Assembly (NCBI GenBank): GCA_031255315.1 | Contig: JAIRSS010000144.1 | Location: 1-10,966, forward strand | DNA length: 10,966 nucleotides | Reading direction: 5' to 3' | Source of the DNA: Spirochaetaceae bacterium | GTDB lineage: Bacteria; Spirochaetota; Spirochaetia; Treponematales; Breznakiellaceae | Part shown: positions 5,338 to 10,966 of the stretch, piece after piece | Layout of the letters: each line of letters starts with the position of its first letter | How positions within the stretch are numbered: position 1 is the first letter of the stretch | The notes under the pieces: model-generated | What the model saw: only the letters and a program-made list of their open reading frames with translations | Told to the model about the DNA's origin: nothing | Database searches by the model: none | Translations under genes and position numbers: made by a program

Positions 5338-6549
5338 ATGGATGTGTTTATGAATACCTATCACCGGCTGCCGGTGGTTTTTAGCCGGGGCGAAGGGGCC
5401 TGGCTTTGGGACGTTCAGGGGAAGAAGTACCTGGACTTTACCGCCGGCATCGCGGTGAACTGCCTGGGCCACGGTCATCCGGCCCTGGTGAAGGCTGTCG
5501 CGGATCAGGCGGCCAGGCTCTGCCACGCGGGAAACTACTTTCAAAGTGATGTCAGCCTCGCGTTTGCGGAAAAGCTGACAGCCGCCTGCGCTCCCGTTGG
5601 AATGAAGAACCTGTTCTTCGCCAATTCCGGGGCTGAGGCCAACGAGGGGGCGTGCAAGATAGCCCGCAAGTATTCCCTTAAAAAGTACGGTCCCGGACGG
5701 CACCGGATCGTAACCCTTAAAGGGAGCTTCCATGGCCGGACTATCACCACCTTGTCGGCCACCGGCCAGGAGAAGTTCCACCAGGATTTCGGCCCCTTTA
5801 CCGAGGGGTTCATCTTTGTCCCGCCGGGGGATATAGACGCTCTGGACCGGGCTCTAAACGCCGAAACAACGGCGGGCTTCCTGGCCGAGGCGGTTCAAGG
5901 GGAAAGCGGGATTGTCCCCCAGGAACCGGCCTATATCGAAGCGGCGGCGAAGTTCTGCGCTGAACGGGATATTCTCTGTATGTTTGACGAAGTTCAGTGC
6001 GGGGTAGGGCGGACCGGGACCTTTCTGGGCTGCGAGGCGTATGGGGTGCGGCCTGACGTGATCACCCTGGCAAAGGGGCTTGCCGGCGGCATCCCGGTGG
6101 GGGCGGTTCTCGCGGGGGAAAAGGCCGCGTCTGTTTTTCAGACCGGGGACCACGGCAGCACCTTTGGGGGGAACCCCGTGGCCGCCGCCGCCGCCCTTGT
6201 TGTTTTGGAAACAGTGAACAATCCGGCGTTTCTTGCGGAAATCCTCCGGAAAGGGAATAAAATTCAAGAAACCATCCGTTCCTGGAAGCATCCGCGTATA
6301 CAGTCCGTCCGGGGCCGGGGTCTTATGATAGGCGTAGATCTGGACGTTGAAGCCTGGCCCGTCCTGGAAGCCGCCGTCGCCAGGGCGCGCGGCCCGGACG
6401 CGGGGGAACGGGACGTTAAGGAACGGAACGTTCCAGGACTCCTCATGCTGCCGGCGGGGCCCAAAACCCTGCGGTTTCTTCCGCCCTATATCATCAGTGA
6501 TGAGGAGATAGACTGCGGGTTGGAGATGCTCAAGGGAATACTGGGATAA
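5338..6549 (+). CDS. argD: Acetylornithine aminotransferase
   Basis: A PLP enzyme that makes N-acetylornithine from the semialdehyde and glutamate. Class-III aminotransferase motifs are intact in the 403 aa: NSGAEANE (97-104), SFHGRT (130-135), MFDEVQCGVGRTG (215-227, with Asp217 binding the pyridine nitrogen), LAKGLAGGIPVGA (244-256, Schiff-base Lys246) and HGSTFGGNP (272-280). Near the C-terminus, about 15 residues around 348-366 (ARGPDAGERDVKERNV) look inserted. The DNA there is an imperfect tandem duplication of GAACGGGACGTT. ATG 5338 is chosen because AAGGA lies 8 nt upstream; TTG 5308 and ATGs at 5317, 5320 and 5329 would overlap argB and lack well-placed SDs. Side activity as succinyldiaminopimelate aminotransferase is possible for the family. 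Confidence 0.95.
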   Translation: MDVFMNTYHRLPVVFSRGEGAWLWDVQGKKYLDFTAGIAVNCLGHGHPALVKAVADQAARLCHAGNYFQSDVSLAFAEKLTAACAPVGMKNLFFANSGAEANEGACKIARKYSLKKYGPGRHRIVTLKGSFHGRTITTLSATGQEKFHQDFGPFTEGFIFVPPGDIDALDRALNAETTAGFLAEAVQGESGIVPQEPAYIEAAAKFCAERDILCMFDEVQCGVGRTGTFLGCEAYGVRPDVITLAKGLAGGIPVGAVLAGEKAASVFQTGDHGSTFGGNPVAAAAALVVLETVNNPAFLAEILRKGNKIQETIRSWKHPRIQSVRGRGLMIGVDLDVEAWPVLEAAVARARGPDAGERDVKERNVPGLLMLPAGPKTLRFLPPYIISDEEIDCGLEMLKGILG

Positions 6550-6620
6550 GTCCCGATAAATAGAGTATAGTAACGTGAGTTCGGCGGGAAGAAAAAATTC
6601 CGCGTACGAATGAACCAAAA

Positions 6621-6688
6621 CATCATGGTGAGCGCAGCGAAGCAATCCGGTGAAGCAGCGGCGCGCTTCGCTCCTCGCACTATGCGCC
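6621..6688. repeat. Degenerate dispersed repeat of the GCGAGGAGCGAAGC...GCAATCC type
   Basis: On the minus strand the segment reads GCGAGGAGCGAAGCG, then a divergent middle, CGGATTGCTTCGCTGCGCTC and CATGATG. This recalls the palindromic TCATTGCGAGGAGCGAAGCGA...GCAATCC repeats found between genes in many unrelated bacteria. The arms (6628-6643 and 6663-6680) are imperfect inverted copies. It fills much of the 167-nt argD-argG gap. The rest of the gap holds a weak TATAGT box near 6565 without a good -35, so readthrough from the operon promoter is the simplest source of argG transcription. Confidence 0.6.
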
Positions 6689-6716
6689 TGTACAACCAGG
6701 AAGGAGTGTGTGTTAT

Positions 6717-7985
6717 ATGAAGAAGATCGTGCTTGCTTATTCTGGCGGGTTGGATACTACCGTAATCATCCCGTGGCTTAAAGAAAACTACGATTGTGAA
6801 ATTGTCGCGGTTTGTGTAGACGTTGGTCAGGATGCGGATTGGGAAACAATTCAGCAACGCGCTCTGGATACCGGCGCTTTGTCTTGCTATATAGCCGATG
6901 TAAAGAAAGAATACGTAGAGGACTATTTATGGCCCGCCCTCAAAGCCAACGCCCTTTATGAGGATAAGTATCTGCTGGGCACTTCCTCCGCCCGGCCGCT
7001 CATCGCGAAGGTTCTGGTAGATTATGCCCGGAAGGAGAAGGCCGCCGCCATAGCCCACGGGGCCACCGGCAAGGGAAACGATCAGGTACGGTTTGATCTG
7101 GGGATCGCGGCGTTTGCCCCGGACCTGGAGATCATCGCTCCCTGGCGGACATGGAAACTCAAAAGCCGGGAAGATGAAATCCGCTACCTCCAAAGGCGGA
7201 AGCTGCCGGTTCCCATGAAGAAGAAGGATTCCTACAGCCGGGATGACAACCTGTGGCATATCTCCCACGAAGGCTTGGAACTGGAGGACCCCGCTAACGA
7301 ACCGGCCTTAAAAACCATGCTTAAGATGACCGTGCCGCCTGAAAAAGCGCCCAATAAGCCGGAATACGTGGAAATCGAATTTCGCGAAGGCATCCCGGCG
7401 GCGGTAAACGGCGTGAAAATGGACGGCGTTACCCTGATTCAAACCCTTAACCGGATAGGCGGCGCCAACGGGGTCGGCCTGGTGGACATCGTAGAAAACC
7501 GGGTGGTGGGGATGAAAAGCCGGGGAGTTTACGAGACTCCCGGCGGCAGTATACTCTACTACGCCCATCAGGAATTGGAGCATCTCTGTCTTGACCGGCA
7601 GACTTACGCCTTCAAACAGCAGGTAGGGCAGAAGCTGGGAGAAGTGATCTACGGCGGGCTCTGGTTTACCCCTCTCCGGGAAGCGCTTTCCGCCTTTGTC
7701 GATTCCACCCAGAAGACCGTTACCGGCACAGTGAAAGTCAAACTGTACAAGGGGTCCATCAGCTCCGCCGGGGCGTCTTCCCCCTACTCCCTGTATAACG
7801 CCAGCATCGCCAGTTTTACTACTGGGGAACTGTACAATCACGGGGACGCTAAAGGTTTCATCCGGCTTTACGGCCTGCCCGTCCTGGTTCGGGCCCTCAT
7901 GGAACAGGGCGCCCTGGGCAAAACCAAGGATTCCGCCGAAGGTCAGGAGAAACGCCGGTCCAAGATCACGGAGAAGTGGGACTGA
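6717..7985 (+). CDS. argG: Argininosuccinate synthase
   Basis: It condenses citrulline and aspartate using ATP, through citrullyl-AMP. The 422-aa protein begins with the PP-loop AYSGGLDTT (7-15; most homologues end LDTS). It has [12 protein letters not shown] (116-127) for substrate binding, [13 protein letters not shown] (174-186) and YETPGGSIL further on. It exceeds the usual length of about 400 aa by a charged C-terminal tail ([21 protein letters not shown] region). ATG 6717 has AAGGAG 10 nt upstream; the GTG at 6708 lies one base after that SD and is unlikely. Its TGA overlaps the argH ATG by one base, so the two are coupled. A 167-nt gap containing a repeat separates it from argD. Confidence 0.97.
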   Translation: MKKIVLAYSGGLDTTVIIPWLKENYDCEIVAVCVDVGQDADWETIQQRALDTGALSCYIADVKKEYVEDYLWPALKANALYEDKYLLGTSSARPLIAKVLVDYARKEKAAAIAHGATGKGNDQVRFDLGIAAFAPDLEIIAPWRTWKLKSREDEIRYLQRRKLPVPMKKKDSYSRDDNLWHISHEGLELEDPANEPALKTMLKMTVPPEKAPNKPEYVEIEFREGIPAAVNGVKMDGVTLIQTLNRIGGANGVGLVDIVENRVVGMKSRGVYETPGGSILYYAHQELEHLCLDRQTYAFKQQVGQKLGEVIYGGLWFTPLREALSAFVDSTQKTVTGTVKVKLYKGSISSAGASSPYSLYNASIASFTTGELYNHGDAKGFIRLYGLPVLVRALMEQGALGKTKDSAEGQEKRRSKITEKWD

Positions 7986-9373
7986 TGGCAGCCGTTCTTT
8001 GGACGGGCCGCCCTGAAGAAACGCCCGACGCGGAAGCGTTTGTCTTTCAGTCGTCTATCGGGGTGGATAAGCGGTTCGTCCTTGATGATATCCGGGGCAG
8101 CCGCGCTCATGTTGCTATGCTGGGCCGGCAGGGTATAATCCCCGGGGAAACCGCAACGGTTCTGGACGCGGAGTTGGAGCGCATAGCCAGCGAGATTGAA
8201 TCGGGGGTTCTGCAAATTGATGAAACCGCCGAGGACGTTCATTCCTTTATCGAAGTGCTTTTAACCGAACGGCTGGGGGATCAGGGCCGAATGGTTCATG
8301 CCGGACGGAGCCGGAACGATCAGGTAGCCCTGGATTTCAGGCTCTACCTCAAGCGCGTTGTGCCTGAAATACTCAGTGAGTTTGCCGAAACGCTCCGGGT
8401 CCTTTTGGACAGGGCTGAGGCGCACGCCGCGTCGCTTATGCCCGGTTACACCCACCTTCTCCGGGCGCAGCCGGTAACATTGGGGCATCACCTGGTTGCC
8501 TGGTGCGCCGGACTTGAGCGGGATTACAGCCGTTTTCGCGACGCTCTTGCCCGCCTGGATGAATGCCCCCTTGGCGCGGGCGCTCTGGCCGGCTCGACCC
8601 TTCCCCTTGACCGGGAGGCTGTCGCCCGGGAGCTTGGTTTTGCCGGCCCCACCCTCAATTCAATGGATTCGGTGGCCGACAGGGATTTCGCCCTGGAACT
8701 TGCCTCGGCCTGCGCCATCCTGATGACGCACCTTTCCCGTTTCTGCGAGGACCTTGTTATCTGGACCAGTGAAGAATTTAAATTCGTCGATTTAATGAAG
8801 GGCTGGAGCACCGGTTCTTCCCTCATGCCCCAGAAGAGGAACCCTGATTTTGCCGAGCTTATCCGGGGCAAGGCGGCCCGGACCGCGGGCAACCTTACAA
8901 CCCTCATCACCCTCCTCAAAGGGCTTCCCTACGCATACGACAAGGACCTCCAAGAAGACAAGGAAGCTCTTTTTGACAGCCTGGACACGGTGCGTTCATG
9001 TCTCAGGATATTCCGGGGCTTGATAGGCGGCGTCATTTTTAACACGGACCGTATGGAGGCCGCCTGCACCGGCGGTTTTCTTGAGGCTACGGACGTTGCT
9101 GAGTATCTGGTCCGCAAGGGCCTCCCGTTCAGGAAAGCCCATGAACTTGTCGCCAGCCTGGTAGCGGACTGTAAGAATGCCGGGCAGCGTACCATCCTGG
9201 AGCGGAGTCTGCCGGAACTTAAGAGCCGGTCGGCTCTTTTTGAGGCGGACATCTACGACGCTCTCAGCCCCCGTGTTTGCGTGGAGGCCCGGAACCTCCC
9301 CGGCGGGCCCGCGCCGGAAGAAGTACGCCGGCAGGCGGCGGTCCTTCGAAAGAAGATGAGCGCGGCGTCATAA
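7985..9373 (+). CDS. argH: Argininosuccinate lyase
   Basis: It cleaves argininosuccinate to arginine and fumarate and belongs to the fumarase/aspartase superfamily. The 462 aa have the three family regions: MVHAGRSRNDQVALDFRLYL (103-122), MPGYTHLLRAQPVTLGHHL (152-170, with catalytic-site His157), and the signature GSSLMPQKRNP (277-287, with catalytic Ser279 on the flexible loop). The length is normal for a free-standing ArgH. ATG 7985 overlaps the argG stop (TGATG) and has CGGAG about 11 nt upstream. The alternative GTG at 7976 is too close to that SD. It is the last gene of the arg cluster, and a strong inverted repeat begins immediately after its TAA. Confidence 0.97.
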   Translation: MAAVLWTGRPEETPDAEAFVFQSSIGVDKRFVLDDIRGSRAHVAMLGRQGIIPGETATVLDAELERIASEIESGVLQIDETAEDVHSFIEVLLTERLGDQGRMVHAGRSRNDQVALDFRLYLKRVVPEILSEFAETLRVLLDRAEAHAASLMPGYTHLLRAQPVTLGHHLVAWCAGLERDYSRFRDALARLDECPLGAGALAGSTLPLDREAVARELGFAGPTLNSMDSVADRDFALELASACAILMTHLSRFCEDLVIWTSEEFKFVDLMKGWSTGSSLMPQKRNPDFAELIRGKAARTAGNLTTLITLLKGLPYAYDKDLQEDKEALFDSLDTVRSCLRIFRGLIGGVIFNTDRMEAACTGGFLEATDVAEYLVRKGLPFRKAHELVASLVADCKNAGQRTILERSLPELKSRSALFEADIYDALSPRVCVEARNLPGGPAPEEVRRQAAVLRKKMSAAS

Positions 9374-9432
9374 TTGGCGGTGGAGGACGTGGTTTCCCGG
9401 CAGCCCGCGTCGGGAAACCAGCCCGCCGCCAA
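9374..9432. repeat. Nested inverted repeat directly after argH
   Basis: The inner stem GGTTTCCCG/CGGGAAACC (9391-9399 with 9411-9419) is a perfect 9 bp around an 11-nt loop. An outer stem TTGGCGG/CCGCCAA (9374-9380 with 9426-9432) encloses it. It starts on the base after the argH stop. There is no following T-run, so it may stabilise the mRNA 3' end, or promote termination with Rho, rather than act as a classical terminator. The rest of the spacer to 9622 shows no convincing gene; open frames there lack SDs or family features. Confidence 0.55.
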
Positions 9433-9622
9433 CAATCCGGCGTGGAAATACGAAGCCGGTACAGCGGCCAGCGACATGCCGGCCTTTTCTATAGGTATGC
9501 GGAGGAACGGGCCGCGGTACGGATGTTCAATCTTGCACGAATGAAAAATGCTTCCCGGACCAACGAGACGTTTAAGCTGCCGGAAAATTGCGGTGATGTA
9601 ACCCAAAAGAGGTACAAAGCGT

Positions 9623-10336
9623 ATGCGCGATCATGAGGATTTTTATCGTGGTAAATCGGACCTTGCAAATTTCAGGGAAGTATGCGCGGGCGGCATAGCC
9701 CCCAAACGGCTCTATCGAAGTTGCCATCCCATAATATACGGCAATCGGGGTCCCGGCATGATGGAATTGGCTCAACAGGCGGGAATAGCGGCTGTACTTA
9801 ATCTTTCGGATAATGAAGAAATATTAAGTAGAAAAGCGCCTCTTGTCCCCTGGTATCATAAACTTTTTCAGGAGGACCGTATCATCGCGCTTAATATGGA
9901 TTTCGACGTTTTTGGAGACCGGTTTTTCGGCAAGTTAAACAGGGGCGTTAAATTTATTATTGATCGGGAAGGGCCATATCTCATTCACTGCGTGCGGGGC
10001 ATAGAAAGAACCGGCTTTTTTGTTATGCTGCTGGAAATGCTTATGGGTGCGGAAAAAACGGAAATAGTAAACGATTATCTGAAAAGTTTTTCGGGAAAAC
10101 CGGGATTTGAGAAAGATTCCTGGTATTATAAACAGGAACATAATTATTTTATTGCCGTTATGAAAAAATTAAACGGCGGGAAATCCGCGCAAACCAATAT
10201 TCTTCCCATTCTGGCGGAAAAATATCTTTTGGAAAACGCCGGGCTTACCCGGCTTGAAGTTGATCTTTTAAAAGCGCGGTTATCAACGACGGGCAAAATA
10301 CAAAATGCGGATGTATTGCCCGTCGAATACACGTAA
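9623..10336 (+). CDS. Tyrosine/dual-specificity phosphatase-like protein with variant P-loop
   Basis: The 237-aa product resembles the Y_phosphatase3/DSP-like proteins common in anaerobic Firmicutes and other gut bacteria. An N-terminal LANFREVCAGGIAPKRLYRS-CHPI segment (14-37) is followed by AGIAAVLNLSDNEE (53-66) and IIALNMDFD (87-95). The phosphate-binding loop GPYLIHCVRGIERTGFF (117-133) comes next, with C123 and R129 in the required C-x5-R spacing. The family loop is usually HCxxGKDR(A/T)G, whereas here Lys-Asp is replaced by Ile-Glu, so activity or specificity may differ. There is no signal peptide, so it is probably cytoplasmic, unlike many lipoprotein relatives. AGAGG lies about 10 nt before the ATG. 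The gene is visibly more AT-rich (many AAA, TTA and ATA codons) than the arg genes, which suggests a separate origin. It is not part of arginine synthesis. Confidence 0.75.
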   Translation: MRDHEDFYRGKSDLANFREVCAGGIAPKRLYRSCHPIIYGNRGPGMMELAQQAGIAAVLNLSDNEEILSRKAPLVPWYHKLFQEDRIIALNMDFDVFGDRFFGKLNRGVKFIIDREGPYLIHCVRGIERTGFFVMLLEMLMGAEKTEIVNDYLKSFSGKPGFEKDSWYYKQEHNYFIAVMKKLNGGKSAQTNILPILAEKYLLENAGLTRLEVDLLKARLSTTGKIQNADVLPVEYT

Positions 10337-10479
10337 CACTTGGGAAAAAAATTTCGCAATTATACCCTCACGTATACCCGAACGGCTCGGCCAGACTATC
10401 TTTACTAATCCAGTAAACTTTTATTCATTTCACGCGACCGTCCGCGAACCCCCTTACATAATAGCCGGAGGTTCCACCA

Positions 10480-10677
10480 ATGAAAACGACCCTGGTTAAG
10501 AAAAGCGGAGGCATCGGACGCCTCTCCGCACGCGACATTCCCGAAGACAAAGTCCTCTGGCTATGCCGTACCGCCCTGAGCAAGGTCCTCTGGATAGCCA
10601 GCTGGACGAACGACAAGGGCGTCAGGCTCGTCACGGTCTCCGGCAAATGGGACGAGATCGAGGACTTGTACGCCTAG
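10480..10677 (+). CDS. Unknown small protein (65 aa), possibly truncated by an amber codon
   Basis: The family was not recognised. The basic N-terminus (MKTTLVKKSGGIGRLSARDI) is followed by two hydrophobic-aromatic segments, VLWLCRTALSKVLWIASW (25-42) and VRLVTVSGKW (48-57), and an acidic end. It is most likely a small soluble alpha/beta protein. The SD GGAGG (10467-10471) is 8 nt upstream of the ATG, and CATAAT at about 10457-10462 could be a -10 box. The TAG stop (10675-10677) is followed in frame by six codons (AEKEGE) and another TAG. The frame may therefore have been longer, with TAG replacing CAG or GAG. It returns to high GC after the AT-rich phosphatase gene. A terminator-like pair of hairpins follows. 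Confidence 0.55.
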   Translation: MKTTLVKKSGGIGRLSARDIPEDKVLWLCRTALSKVLWIASWTNDKGVRLVTVSGKWDEIEDLYA

Positions 10678-10687
10678 GCCGAAAAAG

Positions 10688-10724
10688 AGGGCGAGTAGAC
10701 GCCCTACCGCCGCCGGCGGGTTTT
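10688..10724 (+). terminator. Tandem hairpins after the small gene, terminator-like
   Basis: AGGGCG/CGCCCT (10688-10693 with 10700-10705) forms a 6-bp stem. It is followed immediately by CCGCC/GGCGG (10707-10711 with 10715-10719), then G and TTTT (10721-10724). The second hairpin with its T-run fits a weak intrinsic terminator for the 10480-10677 gene. The first hairpin spans the second in-frame stop codon. Confidence 0.45.
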
Positions 10725-10771
10725 CGAGTCTTTCTCCGGTCCGCTTACTAACTTGACCACAGGAGAAAACC

Positions 10772-10813
10772 ACGAATTTCAAGCTGATCTATGAAAGCGC
10801 GAAGAATGGGTAA
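10772..10813 (+). pseudogene. Possible remnant of a small gene with ACG in place of ATG
   Basis: AGGAG (10761-10765) lies 6 nt before ACG AAT TTC AAG CTG ATC TAT GAA AGC GCG AAG AAT GGG TAA. This reads NFKLIYESAKNG after the initiation position and then stops. The SD position and protein-like composition suggest the start of a former gene whose ATG became ACG and which is truncated by an early stop. It could equally be chance; the segment is too short for certainty. Confidence 0.25.
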
Positions 10814-10840
10814 TGTTCTAAAATCATTGTATCAAACATA

Positions 10841-10877
10841 GTCTCCCAAAGAACCAAACATTTATTACCAGGGAGAC
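10841..10877. repeat. Short inverted repeat GTCTCCC/GGGAGAC
   Basis: Perfect 7-bp arms (10841-10847 and 10871-10877) are separated by 23 nt of AT-rich sequence. It may be a regulatory palindrome or part of a leader for the reading frame that runs off the right edge. No known site class was recognised. Confidence 0.3.
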
Positions 10878-10884
10878 CACGATC

Positions 10885-10966
10885 TTGTGCATACGTTCCG
10901 TTTTTGAAAAACGAATGCCCCTCCTCATCAGCCGGGCACACCAGGTCCTCAGCGACAAATGTTTCC
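10885..10966 (+). CDS. Possible 5' end of an unknown gene running off the window
   Basis: An open frame from TTG 10885 (or ATG 10915) continues to the edge, reading LCIRSVFEKR then MPLLISRAHQVLSDKCF. AGGGAG at 10870-10875 is 9 nt before the TTG, within the right arm of the inverted repeat. ATG 10915 has no clear SD. A 7-bp self-complementary CGTTTTT/AAAAACG (10899-10913) lies within it. Twenty-seven codons are too few to name a family, and this may be non-coding. Confidence 0.22.
   Translation, partial: MCIRSVFEKRMPLLISRAHQVLSDKCF

Noticed and set aside
6708..6716. GTG as an earlier argG start
   Set aside because: Only one base separates it from AAGGAG, and the extra residues (MCY) are not family-like; ATG 6717 begins the typical [10 protein letters not shown].
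7976..7984. GTG 7976 as argH start
   Set aside because: It is two bases from the SD, whereas ATG 7985 gives the common TGATG overlap with argG.
9253..9606. 117-codon minus-strand frame across the argH end and spacer
   Set aside because: No SD, overlaps argH antisense, Arg/Ser/Ala-rich, and no recognisable family; open frames are expected in this GC-rich DNA.

Overview
This window looks like a bacterial chromosome segment of moderately high GC. It is dominated by an arginine-biosynthesis cluster on the + strand in the order argC-argJ-argB-argD-argG-argH (2040-9373). Catalytic motifs are intact in all six genes, so each call is secure. The taxon is less certain. The protein repertoire, the small Cys-rich protein at 956-1393 and the hairpin-rich intergenic DNA would fit a spirochaete of the Treponema type, but this is an impression and the sequence does not prove it.

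Left part (1-1393, minus strand). A truncated FAD-dependent oxidoreductase of the glycerol-3-phosphate dehydrogenase/L-2-hydroxyglutarate oxidase type runs off the left edge. It carries an N-terminal BON-like domain and has its own sigma70-type promoter, with a perfect 15-bp hairpin in its leader. Upstream of it lies a 145-aa protein with a C-x2-C-x2-C motif. The spacers on both sides of that small gene (606-955 and 1394-2039) hold about five copies, from perfect to decayed, of an inverted repeat whose arm resembles GAGGCTGTTCCAAAAC.

Arginine operon (about 1727-9373). A promoter with a perfect -35 box has an 18-bp ARG-box-like palindrome (1735-1752) between its -35 and -10 elements, which points to control by an ArgR/AhrC-type repressor. 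A leader of about 275 nt follows. It contains a very short reading frame ending in Arg-Leu-Arg, a repeat remnant and a terminator-like hairpin about 40 nt before argC. ArgJ, ArgB, ArgC and ArgD make ornithine by the acetyl-recycling route. ArgG and ArgH convert citrulline to arginine. Ornithine carbamoyltransferase (argF) and carbamoyl-phosphate synthetase are not in the window. The gap where argF might sit (6550-6716) instead holds a degenerate copy of a GCGAGGAGCGAAGC/GCAATCC-type repeat.

Right part (9374-10966). After a spacer with a nested inverted repeat comes a more AT-rich gene for a Tyr/dual-specificity-phosphatase-like protein with an unusual P-loop. A 65-residue unknown protein follows, then apparent gene debris: an in-frame TAG followed six codons later by a second stop, and an ACG-initiated remnant of 13 codons. 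A possible partial reading frame runs off the right edge. This end looks like an accessory, partly decaying region.
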